The position numbers and the translations under genes are program-made. Below are positions 22,627-33,859 of a DNA stretch of 64,000 nt, piece after piece. Under the pieces are notes generated by a model. That model worked only from the letters and a program-made list of their open reading frames with translations. It was not told the DNA's origin and ran no database searches. Source of the DNA: Lepus europaeus (lineage: Eukaryota; Chordata; Mammalia; Lagomorpha; Leporidae); assembly GCF_033115175.1 (NCBI RefSeq), contig NC_084837.1:90454499-90518498 (forward strand), written 5' to 3'. Each line of letters begins with the position of its first letter. The stretch's first letter is position 1.

Positions 22627-22860
22627 GGCCGGCACTGTGACGTAGCAGTCTGCAGTGCTGGCATCCCATATGGGCACTGGTTTGAGTCCCAGCTGCTCCA
22701 CTTCCCATCCAGTTCTCTGCTATCGGCCTGGGAAGGCAGCGGGGGATGGCCCAAGTCCTTGGGCCCCTGCACCCACCGGGGAGACCCGGAAGAAGCTCCT
22801 GGCTTCAGCCTGGCCCAGTCCTGGCTGCTGTGGCCACTTGAGAAGTAAACCAGCAATGGA

Positions 22861-22899
<39 letters not shown>

Positions 22900-22951
22900 C
22901 CCTTGTTTCCATCACATTGCCTTTCAAATAAATAAAATAAATATTTAAAAA
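22627..22951 (+). mobile_element. C-SINE in L1
   Basis: Head gaggccggcactgtgacgta with a small deletion after it. There is a pure CT run at about 22864-22898. Confidence 0.9.
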
Positions 22952-22998
22952 ACTATGTATAGATTTCAAAATTTTTTGCAACAAAATAAACTTAGTTT

Positions 22999-23302
22999 TT
23001 GTACTGTTTTGTTTTAATATGAAAGGAAGAGAGATAGAGACGGACATAGATATAGAGAGATGTATGCACCGGTTCATTCCCCAAATGTCCACAACAGTCA
23101 GGCCCAAGGCAGGTGAAGCCAGGAGCTTAGAACTCAAAGTGGGTCTCCCACGAGGGTGGCAGGGACCCAACTCGTGGAGCGTGCCTGTGGCCGGCAGCCA
23201 GAACTTGGAATTTAAGCAGATTCAGGACTCAAACCCAGGCGCTCCAAAAGGAGGCACAGGTGCTCCAGGGGCATCTTAACCGCTGTGCCAAACGCCAGCC
23301 CC
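22999..23302 (-). mobile_element. Old C-SINE
   Basis: Diverged body with gacatagatatagagagatg in place of the GA tract. The head ends gccaaacgccagcccc. Confidence 0.8.
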
Positions 23303-23312
23303 ATCAACCTGT

Positions 23313-23369
23313 CTTTTTTTGTTGTTGTTGTTTATTTTATCTATTTAAAAGGCAGAGAGAGAAACAGAG

Positions 23370-23404
<35 letters not shown>

Positions 23405-23543
23405 AGCAGAGATCTCCCCTCTGCTGGTTCACTCCCCAAGAACCTGCAACAGCTGGGACTGAGCCAGGCTGAAGCCAGAAGCCACAACTCACTCTGGGCT
23501 TCCACCTGTGGGCAGCAGGTGCCAGAGCCTGCTGCTATAAACT
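23313..23543 (-). mobile_element. C-SINE, head missing
   Basis: A gttgttgttg stretch in the tail and a GA tract at 23381-23404. It breaks off after the ggcagcaggtgccag region. Confidence 0.8.
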
Positions 23544-23727
23544 TATCTTTTTTTATTCCATTCCCCACCAACTTTGTGAAGATCCCAAAGCAACAAGGAA
23601 GGAAATCATAGATTAGAATCAAATGAAATCGAAAGCAATGAATAGACTCTCAATCACCCTGCCATGAAAGTGTATCTTGCAAAAGGTGAATAACTCTGGT
23701 AGGACGAGCTAAACCAATGTAGGGCAG

Positions 23728-23988
23728 GTAACTGGTGCAGCCGCCTAGACACCGGCATCTCATATCCAAGCGCCTGGACTCAAGTCCCTGCTCTACTCCT
23801 GATCCCAGGCTCTTGCTAATGCACGCCCTGGGAGGCAGCAGGTGATGGGTCAAGTGTCTGGGTCCCTGCCCCCACGTGGGAGCCCTGATGGAGTTCTCAG
23901 TGTAGTTACTGCCTGGCCTTCCCCTTGCTATTGTATCTGAGGAGTGAACCAGCAGGTGGAAGATATCCCTGTCTGTCTCTGTCCCTGC
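23728..23988 (+). mobile_element. Old C-SINE
   Basis: Older subfamily (caccggcatctcatatccaa, gggaggcagcaggtgatggg). Its A-tail has been replaced by the TACTAA repeat that follows. Confidence 0.8.
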
Positions 23989-23989
23989 C

Positions 23990-24030
23990 TACTAATACTA
24001 ATACTAATACTAATACTAATACTAATACTA
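23990..24030. repeat. (TACTAA)n microsatellite
   Basis: Nearly seven units of the hexamer TACTAA. One more copy, tactaatag, occurs just after the next SINE (from about 24357), so it overlaps or derives from that SINE's target site. Confidence 0.95.
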
Positions 24031-24352
24031 GGCCGGTGCCGTGACTTAACAGGCTAATCCTCCGCCTTGCGGCGCCGGCACACCGGGTTCTAGTCCCGGT
24101 TGGGGCGCTGGATTCTATCCCGGTTGCCCCTCTTCCAGGCCAGCTCTCTGCTATGGCCTGGGAGTGCAGTGGAGGATGGCCCAAGTCCTTGGGCCCTGCA
24201 CCTGCATGGGAGACCAGGAGAAGCACCTGGCTCCTGGCTTCAGATCAGCGAGATGCACTGGCTGCAGTGGCCATTGGAGGGTGAACCAACGGCAAAAAGG
24301 AAGACCTTTCTCTCTGTCTCTCTCTCTCACTGTCCACTCTGCCTGTCAAAAA
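24031..24352 (+). mobile_element. Young-type C-SINE
   Basis: Same subtype as 16396: head ggccggtgccgtgacttaac with ggctaatcctccgcc, and an end with cactgtccactctgcctgtc. Short extra text (gttctagtcccggttgggg) duplicates part of the B-box region. Flanked by TACTAA repeats. Confidence 0.9.
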
Positions 24353-24418
24353 AAAATACTAATAGTAAAGTTCATGGGAAAGTAGAATTAAAAAGTCAGG
24401 TTTGTTGAAAAATAAAGT

Positions 24419-24750
24419 AGGGCCAGTGTTGTGGCATAGCAGGTAAAGCCAATGCCTGCAGTGCCAGCATCGCATATGGGCGCCAGTTTGAATCCCAGCT
24501 GCTCCACTTTTGATCCGGCTCTCTGCTATGGCCTGGGAAAGCAGTGGAAGATGTCCCAAGTCCTTGGTCCCCTGCATCTGTGTGAGACCCAAGAGAAGCT
24601 CCTGGCTCCTGGCTTCAGATTTTAGTGCAGCTCCAGCTGTTGCGGCCACCTGGGGAGTGAACCAGTGGATGGAGGAACTCTCTCTCTCTCTGCCTCTCTG
24701 TAGCTCTGCCTTTCAAATAAATAAATACATATTTTAAACAAATACAAATA
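24419..24750 (+). mobile_element. C-SINE in L1
   Basis: An exact 11-bp TSD aaaaataaagt at 24408-24418 and 24751-24761. It is complete. Confidence 0.93.
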
Positions 24751-25240
24751 AAAAATAAAGTGATCCAGGGAAAACCAGAAGACGCAAATGAACAATGAAA
24801 GGGAAATCCAAAGAAGGGCTCCCCAGAGACTGCAAACGACCAAGGTAATGGAGACGATGCAGAACAACCTAAGTCCTGTGTTCCCAAGCTTGGGTGAGCA
24901 GAAATATTCCTGGAAAGACACAGTACCACTCTCACTCGTACTAGAACATGTGAACAACCCCATATCTATTTAAAACTGTGAGTTCAGAATTTAAAATCCG
25001 CCCTCAAAGAAGACTACAGAAACTTTGGCTTCACTGGTGAATTCTAGAAAACATTTAAGAAAAAAAATACCAGTTCTATAAACTGTTTTACGTTGAGAAG
25101 GAGGGAGCACTTCTCAACAGATTTTCTGAGAGTTGTCTTATAACGCTACCTAAAATAAGTGAAGACAATGTAAGAAAGGCCAATTACACACCAGTATGTT
25201 TCACGAGCATAGACACACAGAAAAAAATGTTAGATAGTTA

Positions 25241-25550
25241 GGGGCCGGTTTTGGAATAGCAGGTTAAGCTGCTTACAACACTGTATCCCATATGAGTAGC
25301 TGTTTGAGTCCTGGCTTTCCACTTCTGATCCAGCTCCCTGCTAATGTGCCTGGGAGAGCAGCAGAGGATGGCCCAAGTGCTTGGGCCCCGGCCACGCATG
25401 TGGGAAACCCTGATGGAGTTTCAGGCTCTTGGCTTTGGCCTAACCCAGCTCTGGCTGTTGTGGTTATTTGGGGAGTGCACCAGAGGATGGAAGATCGTGC
25501 TCTCTCTCTGTAACTGACTTTCAATTAAATAAATAAATCTGTAAAAAAAT
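25241..25550 (+). mobile_element. C-SINE in L1
   Basis: Head gggccggttttggaatagca, a short CT tract and the tail aaataaataaatctg. Confidence 0.9.
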
Positions 25551-25789
25551 AGACTTTAGTTAATTAAATCCAGTAGTATAGAAAAAGGACAATACATCAC
25601 TACCAATCAGGTTTTACTTCATAAATTCATGGTTCATTGGACAGGATAAAGGACAAAATCCATATGATCATCTGAACAGATGTATAAAAGGTGTGTGGAA
25701 ATGTTCAACACTTGCTATTAAAAGCTCTTATCAAACTAGGAATAAAAGAGACGTTTCTCACCCTGATAAAGAGAACACAAGCAGGAACT

Positions 25790-26046
25790 CCGCTGTGGAC
25801 AGTGGCGTACCCCTCTGCTTAGACACCTAGCAGACAGCAGGGGATCAAGTCCTGCCTGCCTTCCCACCCCGCTCCCTGCTGTGGCCCGGGAAAGCAGCTG
25901 AAGACTGCACTGCGTGGAGACACAAAGTGACCTCCTGTCTCCTTCGCTGCAGCCCTGACTGTAGTAGGTTTTGGAGGTGTGAACCAGCACATAGAAGATC
26001 TCCCTCTCTCTCTGCCTTTCAGATAAATAATAAATAAATATTTTAA
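25790..26046 (+). mobile_element. Old C-SINE in L1
   Basis: Diverged copy with head gctgtggacagtggcgtacc and an internal deletion. The tail is agataaataataaataaat. Confidence 0.8.
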
Positions 26047-26888
26047 CAGAACTCAGGTCTATAAAATAAGATAAAGAATAAATAAATGAACAAATAGTTA
26101 CTCGTTGGCATAAAATGAATTGGAATCAGGCCAGGGTGCCCGTTTTCACCCCTTCTACTCAGAATCACATGAGAGACCGTAGCCTGTACAATAAGCCAAG
26201 GAAAAGCAATACCTCACATGCAGATGGCAAAAAAGGAAATAAAGCTATTTTTATTTGCAGATGATATAATCATACAAATAGAAAACCCAAATGAATGCTT
26301 TAACAAGCTACTGGAAGTACTGAGGTTAGCAAAATGGCAGCATGCAAGGGTCATATACTGATATCAATTATATTTTTATGTAGTGTCAACAATTAATTAG
26401 AAAAATAAATTTGGAATCAATAGTGTTAAAAACGGGAAGTACTAAGGGTAAATTTAATAAAAACTGGGCAAGACCTTTGCTTTCAAAACTATAAAACACG
26501 GCTTACAGAAATCTAAATGTTCATGCACTGGAAGACTAGATTGTAAGATTTGTATTTCTTCCTTATTGATTGCTATTCAACTGAATCCTGACCGAAACAT
26601 CCCGGCAGCCTCTTGTGAAGAAAGGAAACAATTACAGACTTTATATGTGTAGAGAACTTAATAATCAAGACTGTTCTGAAAAGGCACAAAATACAAGGAT
26701 TGACGCCCCTGGATTCCAAGACTTATTGCACATTTATAGTAAACACCCAGTTGGTGGTGACATAGTGATTGATAGATCAATGAAACTAAAGGAATAATCC
26801 AGAAATAAAATAGCATGCATGGGCAATTGGTTTTTGACAAAGGGGTCAAATAATTAATTTAATGGTAAGAATAATAGGTGGTTGTTTT

Positions 26889-27178
26889 TTTTTTTTAAGA
26901 TTTAATTTATTTGAGACAGAGTTACAGACAGAGGGCGAGAACCATCCACTGGTTCACTCCCATATCAGAGCTGTGCCGATCCAAAGCCAGGAGACAGGAG
27001 CTTCTTCCAGGTCTCCCACGTGGCTGCAGGGTCCCAAGCACTTGGGCCATCCTCCACTGCTTTCCCAGGACACAGCAGGGAGCTGGATTGGAAGAGGAGC
27101 AGTCGGGACATGAAAGGGTGCCCATATGGGAGCCGGCACCGCAGGCAGAGGCTTAGCCTGCTAGGACACAGTGCTGTC
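26889..27178 (-). mobile_element. C-SINE
   Basis: Poly-T, then a body missing the short span around the usual ggccacaac. The head ends aggacacagtgctgtctgg. Confidence 0.88.
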
Positions 27179-27279
27179 TGGGTTTTTCGGCAAATGACGC
27201 TGGCACACTGGCCACCCATCTGAGAGAAGAGGAGTCCCTTCCCACCTCAGCTCCCGAGCAGTGGAAGCGAGGTTCTTTT

Positions 27280-27910
27280 GGGGGTGATAGGCAGACTCTA
27301 AGAACAGCCGGCCAGCAGCTCTCCCTAAGAAATTCCCGCCTGAGGGCGTTGAGAAAAACAAGGCAGATTTGCGTGGTAAGAAATTGGGAGGGGCTGAGCT
27401 GTAGACCAGCTGGAAACAGGGCAAGAGAGAGGGAAGCTAGGAGCGAGCCGCGAGCCCGGCCACGCCCCGCAGGTGCCCCCGCGTCCTGGGCTCAGAGGCC
27501 GGGCACGAGCTACCCTCGCCCGGGTCCACAATCGCCGCAGCAGCCAAAGCCGCCATCAGCTCCACTCTTCAGCACAGCTCCTCCCGCGAAGGCCTCCGTG
27601 CAGGCAGGCCCGAGTCCTTGTGTAACTGGAACCCAAGCCGTACACAGAGCGGAAAACCCAACTTGGGGATTTGAGGCTCAGCCCCTCAGAGCGGCCAAGG
27701 CAGCCCGCAGGCCCAGCCGGGGTGGCAGCCCCTGGGAGCCTCACTTCCGCCTTCCAGAGCGCACTTGCGCTTGGCCGGCCCTGCTCTCCGGCCACGTGGG
27801 TCTCTCGGAACCTGTTCTGGCTCTGGGCACTGCCCAATTCGTGAGCCATTTTTTGCTCAATTAAACTCTGTTAAGCTTCATTTGCCCAATGTTTTCCCTT
27901 TAACCCTGGA
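27280..27910 (+). mobile_element. LTR-like element, GC-rich
   Basis: About 630 bp, bounded roughly by tgataggcag and ccctttaacc. The right end has tttttgctcaattaaactct, which contains an ATTAAA poly(A) variant at 27860-27865 and is the kind of phrase seen at the R region of many endogenous retroviral LTRs. The middle (27430-27800) is strongly GC-rich with many CpGs. I see no viral genes. A 171-codon chance frame crosses it and is not a gene. TSDs were not found, so a non-viral GC-rich sequence remains possible. Confidence 0.5.
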
Positions 27911-27982
27911 GACTCCTTGCTCGGTGTAGCACTCTACACTCCTTATTGTAGATCCTTTTCCAAGTGATTGTCTGCTTTGCTT

Positions 27983-28322
27983 TTTTTTTTTTTTTAAGAT
28001 TTATTTTATTTATTTGAAAGGCAGTGTTACAGAGAGAGGTAGAGACAGAGAGAGAGGTCTTCCATCCGCCGGGTACACTCCCCAGATGGCTACAACGGCC
28101 GGAGCTGCGCTGATCCGAAGCCAGGAGCCAGGAGCTTCCTCCAGGTCTTCCATGTGGGTGCAGAGTCCCAAGGACTGTCCTTGGGCCATCCTCCACTGCT
28201 TTCCCAGGCCATAGCATAGAGCTGGGTCAGAAGTGGAGCAGCCGGGACTAGAACTGGCGGCCTTATGGGATGCCAGCGCTTCAGGCCAGGGCTTTAACCC
28301 ACTGCGCCACAACGCCGGCCCC
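27983..28322 (-). mobile_element. C-SINE, full length
   Basis: The TSD is tgtctgctttgctt (27969-27982) and tgtctgatttactt (28323-28336), two differences in 14. Confidence 0.92.
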
Positions 28323-28528
28323 TGTCTGATTTACTTCTTTGTTATTTACTGTGTGTCCCTATGTAAGAACATAAACTTGGCGAGGGCAGAGACTTCTGCT
28401 TTTTTCAATATGGTCCTGACAAGAAAATAAACTTCCAGGAAGTACAAAAGTTAGTGGATTAAAGAATTAATGAATTTGTGAAGATGGAAAGACCAGAAAT
28501 CAGTAAGAAATGCCTCACTAGAAAAAAT
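28323..28528. other. Possible L2 fragment and unique sequence
   Basis: The text aacttggcgagggcagagac resembles the 3' end of L2. The rest is unassigned. Confidence 0.4.
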
Positions 28529-28536
28529 GAGATGCT

Positions 28537-28876
28537 GGGGCTGGCGCTGTGGCGAAGCAGGTAAAGCCACTGCCTGCAGTACTGGCATCCCATGTGGGCG
28601 CCGGTTCGAGTCCCGGCTGCTCCACTTCCGATCCAGCTCTTTGCTATTGCCTGGGAGAGCAGTAGAAGATGGCCCAAGTCCTTGGGCCCCTGCACCCATG
28701 TGGGAGACCCAGAAGAAGTTCCTGGCTCCTGGCTTCGGATCGGCTCAGCTTTGGCTATTGCAGCCAATTGGGGAGTGAACCAGCAGAGGGAAGATATTTT
28801 TCTCTCTCTCTCTCCCTCTCTCTCTTTCTAACTGCCTCTGCCTTTCAAATAAATAAATAGAATATTTAAAAAAAGA
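28537..28876 (+). mobile_element. C-SINE, full length
   Basis: TSD gagatgct at 28529-28536 and 28882-28889. The A-tail ends in aaaaagaaaaa. Confidence 0.92.
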
Positions 28877-28889
28877 AAAAGGAGATGCT

Positions 28890-29200
28890 ACAGAATATGA
28901 ACATATATGGATGACAAATACTTAATAAACATAGGACATGATGCTAGATGTCATTAGTAAGAGAGAAATAATGAAGACCTTGATGAGATACCGTTTCACA
29001 CTCACAAGCGTGGTGAACCCGAGGAAGTTCCACAATTTGAACTGGCATGCAGGAGGTGAATGGCAGCACTATGACAGCGCTGGCAGGAGAGTGGGTTGGT
29101 ACAACTTTTACCAAATAATTGGTCATTTGCACAGAAAGGTCAGCGTTGCCAAGCTCCAAGCAGTGGTTCTTGTACTTGGGTATAACTCAGAATCACCTAG
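28890..29200 (+). mobile_element. Old L1 fragment (3' side)
   Basis: Phrases such as gatgagataccgtttcacac and a following ggtggtgaacccg-like text match the L1 region downstream of ORF2. It may be a further piece of the L1 at 21.7-26.9 kb. Confidence 0.55.
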
Positions 29201-29454
29201 GAAACTTAGCTTAGTAGAAAAAACAAAAAACAAAACAAGAAACAGCAGGACCAGGCTGTAGGTCACGGCCATGAGAGCGAGCCTTTGTATTTCTGATGCA
29301 CTTTCTCGGTGATTCCGTTACACTAGGAAGTTTCAAAACCACGCTTGTCGACCCATTCCTCATTGAATAACCTGCTGACACTCTTGCAATGTGCACCAGG
29401 AAGTGTCTACGCGATTGCACACTAAAGCCAGTTTCTAGCAGCCACAAAGAAGAC

Positions 29455-29598
29455 AGGGGTCAGCGCTGTGGGTTAAGCCTCAGCCTGAGACGCCGACGTC
29501 CCTTATGGGCGCCCCTTTGAGTCCCGGCTGCTCCACTTCTTTTCTTTCTTTTTAAGATTTATTTTTTATTTATTTGAAAGGCAGAGGTACAGAGAGGC

Positions 29599-29635
<37 letters not shown>

Positions 29636-30150
29636 TCTTCCATCTTCTGGTTCACTCCCCAGATGGCCACAATGGCCAGAGCTATGTCAATCCGAAGCCA
29701 GGAACCAGGAGCTTCTTCCAGGTGTCCCACACAGGTGCAGGGGCCCAAGGACTTGGGCCATCTTCAGCTGCCCCTGCCCTTCTTCTGATCCAGCTCCCAG
29801 CTAATGCTTCTGGGAGCTCAAAGAGCCAGATCAGAAATGGAGCAGCCAGGACTGGAACCGGCTCCCATATGGGATGTTGGCACTGCACGCGTTGGCTTTA
29901 CCGGCTACGCCACAGCGCCAGCCCCTGCTCTACTTCTGATCTAGCTCCCAGCTAGTGCACCTGGGAGAGCAAAGAAAAATGGTTCAAGTGCTTGGGCCCC
30001 CTGCACCCATATGGGAAACCTGGATGGAGTTCAAAGCTCCTGGCTTCAGCCTGGCCCAGCCCTGGCTGTTGCAGCCATCTGGGGAATGAACCAGCAGATG
30101 GAAGATCTGTCCATGTAGTTCTGACTTCCAAAGAAATTTTTTTTAAATTC
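29455..30150 (+). mobile_element. C-SINE split by a minus-strand C-SINE
   Basis: The head (29455-29540) ends in ctgctccacttct and the body resumes at 29938 (gatctagctcccagctagtg), running to a T/A-rich tail near 30150. The insertion point is exact (see the nested copy). Confidence 0.9.
29541..29924 (-). mobile_element. Nested C-SINE
   Basis: The 13-bp TSD is ctgctccacttct (29528-29540) and ctgctctacttct (29925-29937), one difference. It has GA tracts at 29599-29633. Confidence 0.93.
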
Positions 30151-30640
30151 CTTTAACAAAAAATGGAAGAAAATAAACATGGGAGCCACTTAAATATCCA
30201 CCAGTCAGAGAATGGATGAATGAGTCACAGGACCTCATACAGCAGTGAACATAAATGAGCTACAGCTCCATGTCACTTCTTGGAAGAATCATAGACTTAC
30301 AACACTGGGGGGGGGGGGGGGACGGGGGGGAGGAGAAAGTGCAGGACATTACAAACATCTACAAGATTTTAGAGAGCTAAAAACAAACAAATTAGCCAAC
30401 ACACTATCTGGCACACATATATGTGAGAAGAGCCACATATTTAAAAGGCAAAGAAAAGTCTCGCAGAGTTCAGGATAGCAAGAGGAAGGTAGGCGGAAGG
30501 ACTAGGAGGGGAACTCAAAGGGAGAGGAGTGGTCCCTAGAATTCTCAATGTCGGCCTGAGCTACGGTTCACTGGTGTTATTTATGCTTAGTAAATTTCAT
30601 GTGAGTTATCTAGAACACACACAATTAAAATTAAATTTAA
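30151..30640 (+). mobile_element. Probable old L1 3' fragment
   Basis: The text ccacttaaatatccaccagt and gaatggatgaatgagtcaca, then gcagtgaacataaatgag, follow L1 3' UTR order. It contains a G-run at 30307-30321. Confidence 0.55.
30307..30329. repeat. Poly-G run
   Basis: Fifteen G, then ac, then seven G. The assembly length may be unreliable here. Confidence 0.9.
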
Positions 30641-32058
30641 AAAGTTGCATGGAACTTGAGAAAAGTGTTCCGTAGGGAGTGGCGTGTAAGTGACAGAGAT
30701 GGGAATTTCTAAGAGCTTTCAGTGGTACGGTCGGGCTTTGCGTCTGAGCGGGGCAGTCCCTGCACAGGTGATCACTGTTCCAGTCTCTGTGTGTTTCCTG
30801 ATGGCAGGAAAGAAGGAAAAAATGACTGAAAACCGGGATGGGAAGCCAGCTACCCTCAGCAGTACCCTATTGTGCTGGGGTGACAGCTGCTGTGTAGTGG
30901 TCTCTGTGTGTTCTCATGGCCCCATTAAGAGGCCTGGAGTTGGGCCCTAGGAGGAACTGAAGCCATCCAGTGACTTCGACATAGCCTGATGGTGACCAGG
31001 ATAACATCAAATAGGGAAGCTGGTCCCCCGGACCCGGTTACACTGGACTCCAGGAAGTGACGTAATCCAGGGACTTACATATTCACAAAGACTCCACCCA
31101 GGAAGCGGTGCTGTAGTTCCTGTTTGAATCAGGGGAGCAGAGTCCTCGTGGAGGTTCTGTACGGGGAGCTCCCTGCACAAAGGCTTCTGGGGGAGGTGTG
31201 AGATTGTGGAGAATGGAGAAGGAGGGTGACTGGGGTGTGCCAGCCCCTGGGGAGGCCCTGGGCCCCGAGGTGCACCTGCTGGGGCCCCACCTTCTCGAGA
31301 TAACAGAAGACCAGGGCTGATCCAAGATCACTATTTGCCCCCTTCATTGTGAAAGAACAGCAGAAAAGACAAGTGTGTTGAGCAGTTCTGTGACGTGAAG
31401 AGACTCAAGATGGTTGAGGAGAGGAAAGGAGAGGGGAAGGGTGGGGGACCGAGGAGCATGAGCACCACCTGGAGAGGCCCCAAGGATGAGGATGAATTTT
31501 GTCGCTTTTGGTTGGGAACCCTTAATCCCCAGTGGAACAGCAGCAAGAGGCGTGGCCCTTGGGAGGGGGTCAGGTCACAAGGCGCCAGCCCTCAGGAACG
31601 GATGAGCACCCATCTAGAAGAAGAGGTTGAAGGGAATGCTCGCTTGCCCTTCTGCTGTGTGCAACACAGCGCCCTTTCCCGCCGGGGCTGCCGTGAGCAG
31701 CCCCCGCCAGATACCGAATGCTGGGCTCCCTGGGCTTCCCAGAGCCGTGAGAAGTCAAGTTCTGTTCTGCGTAAGTGACCCAGTCTGTGCACGTTGTCCT
31801 GGTCAGAGAAACAGACTCAGAGCGTTGGTGTTTAGAGAGAGACTCAAATCAGTTAGGGAGGGTTCCCAGAAGTAAGAAAGATTTAGAAATGGAAGAACCG
31901 ATACCTGTAAATATTAGAGAGCAACACTGGTTTTTAATCATTTAAAGAATACTTGCATTTGATGTGTGATTGTCATACGTGATAGTGTTGAACCATTTCC
32001 AAATAATACAGCAGTCGGGGTGAGTGCTAGTCAACTCTGGTTCTCTCTTCTCTCTCTC
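30641..32058. other. Intergenic unique block
   Basis: This 1.4 kb has no C-SINE. Text at about 31522-31610 (taatccccagtggaacagca, ggcgtggcccttgggagg) resembles an old mammalian repeat of uncertain family. No exon was recognised. Confidence 0.45.
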
Positions 32059-32129
32059 CTTCCTTCCTTCCTTCCTTCCTTCCTTCCTTCCTTCCTTCCT
32101 TCCTTCCTTCCTTCCTTCCTTCCTATCTT

Positions 32130-32165
<36 letters not shown>
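32059..32165. repeat. (TTCC)n(TC)n microsatellite
   Basis: About 65 bases of TTCC tetramer, then about 30 bases of TC dinucleotide. Apparent serine/leucine/proline-repeat frames here are translations of this simple repeat. Confidence 0.97.
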
Positions 32166-32167
<2 letters not shown>

Positions 32168-32257
32168 CTCAAAAGTCCACAGTGTCCATATACATTCCAC
32201 CACTTATTACAGTTTTTGCTGATGGTAGGGTAGGGGAAGTCAGCTTTTTTTTTGGAG

Positions 32258-32598
32258 GGGCCGGCGCTGTGGCACAGTGGGTTAATGCCCTGGCCTGAAG
32301 TGCCGGCATCCCATATGGGTGCCGGTTTGAGGCCCGGCTGCTCCTCTTCCAATCCAGCTCTCTGCTGTGGCCTGGGAAAGCAGTAGAAGATGGCCCAACT
32401 CTTTGGGCCCCTGCACCCGCATGGGAGACCTGGAGGAAGCTCCTGGCTCCTGGCTTTGGATCAGCGTAGCTCCGGCAGTTGTGGCCAACTGGGGAGTGAA
32501 CCAGCGGATGGAAGACCTCTCTCTCTTTCTCTGCCTCTCCTCTCTCTGTGTAACTCTGACTTTCAAATAAATAAATAAATCTTTTTTTTAAAAAAAGA
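32258..32598 (+). mobile_element. C-SINE, full length
   Basis: An exact 10-bp TSD ttttttggag at 32248-32257 and 32599-32608. The head ggggccggcgctgtggcaca is close to the family consensus, so it is a young copy. Confidence 0.94.
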
Positions 32599-32608
32599 TT
32601 TTTTGGAG

Positions 32609-33099
32609 TCAGGAATTGAAGGTCCCTATGTCTGCTGCTTTTTAATAACGACAAACTCACCAGAAGAAGTTCATCAAAAATCCACGAAGTTTGGAGGTGT
32701 TGCAGAGGGAAGGCCCCTCCACTATTCTTCTCTACATCCAGAGGTAACGGTAGTGAATGTTCTAGTTGTTTCATTATCCTTCCAGGTCTTTTAATGTTAT
32801 CTATCTATTACCCACACATCTGTACATCTACCTGTCCATCTGCCCCATCTATCCATCCATCTGTCCATCTATATGATTCACATACATGTGTGTATGCTGA
32901 AATGTACCCATGCTGTTAAGTTTTCTACAATAATAATAATAATCGTATCATATTAATGAGTAATTATATAATTATAATTCTATAATATATGACATAACTA
33001 TAATAATAACTAACTCACTTTGAGACATTTAGGCTTCTCTAATTTTTGTTTTACTCTTTCAAAATAATGTATTTGTGTGCCTAAGAACGTAGCTACCTG
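32609..33099. other. AT-rich intergenic, decayed simple repeats
   Basis: A degenerate (CATC)n stretch at 32795-32880 and AATAAT/TAATTATA-rich sequence at 32928-33012. Part of 32730-32790 resembles an old repeat of uncertain family. There is no gene. Confidence 0.5.
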
Positions 33100-33200
33100 C
33101 CCAGGTTGTTGGGTTCTATACCAGCTCTGCAGCTCATTAGCTTTCTGTTCCCTGCTTCGTGTGTCCGTACCTCTGAAACTGGGAAGGCAGCCCCTGCCTC
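33100..33200 (+). mobile_element. MIR-like fragment
   Basis: The order gggttctataccagctctgc, ctcattagctttctg, ctctgaaactgggaaggca follows MIR. Confidence 0.55.
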
Positions 33201-33343
33201 CTGGGGCCATGAGGGCCCTGTCTGCCGAGCGCTGCGCTCGTGCCTACCACGTCGTGAGCACTTGCTGCTGCTATCACTCGTGTCTTTGCAACGCGTGCTA
33301 GTGTTTTTTAAGACAGCATTCTAGAAGTAGAATTGAAAAGGGT

Positions 33344-33668
33344 GCCGGGGTGAATGTTGGGGTAAATGTTTGGGTTTGCCACTAGGGGTGCCCCAGCTCC
33401 TATCAGAGTACCTGGGTTTGAGTGCCGACTCCTCGTCCGACTCCAGCTTCCTGTTAATGCACACCCTGGGAGGTAGCAGGTGGTGGCTCAAACAGATGGG
33501 TCTCGGCCACCCACCTAGGAGACCCAGATTCAGTTCCCAGCTCCTGGCTCTGGCCTAGCCCAGCCTCACCATGACAGGCATTTGGAGAATGAATCAGCGG
33601 ATGGAAGATTCTCTCTCTCTCTCTCTGCCTTTCACATCAAAGTAGAGTTGGCAATGCAATGTTTAAAA
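33344..33668 (+). mobile_element. Old C-SINE
   Basis: Older subfamily (ctatcagagtacctgggttt, gggaggtagcaggtggtggc) with the A-tail lost. Confidence 0.8.
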
Positions 33669-33859
33669 AAATTATTCCAAAAAAGGAACAATAGAACACA
33701 GTGCCAACATGCCTTTCAAAGAGGCTGCCCAATTGCCCTGGCCACCAGCAGCAGGGGCGAGCGTCCCTGCTTTGTCCTGTGCCATTGTGGGACGACTTCC
33801 ACTCCAGCTCTCCCCCCTCACTGAGCTGATTCTTCCCAAAGATTCTTGACTGATGGTTT

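Larger units (their letters stand above)
21748..26888 (+). mobile_element. Ancient L1 (ORF2 region), shattered by C-SINEs
   Basis: Segments at 21748-21978, 22330-22626, 23544-23727, 24353-24418, 24762-25240, 25551-25789 and 26047-26888 read in order as decayed L1 ORF2, from the endonuclease side to reverse transcriptase and beyond. Recognisable phrases are ggacaaaatccatatgatca (25650s), gtgcccgttttcacccctt (about 26140) and a frame encoding LFADDII at about 26251-26271, the reverse-transcriptase FADD motif. Stops and indels abound, so nothing is functional. The leftmost segments are the least certain. Confidence 0.7.

Noticed and set aside
21748-26888. Functional reverse transcriptase gene
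   Set aside because: The FADD motif is present but the surrounding L1 ORF2 is broken by many stops, indels and SINE insertions.
27349-27864. 171-codon GC-rich frame
   Set aside because: It lies within the LTR-like element. High GC removes stops by chance and the protein text is low-complexity Pro/Ala/Arg.
32024-32233. Leu-Pro-Ser-Phe repeat protein frame
   Set aside because: Translation of the TTCC microsatellite.
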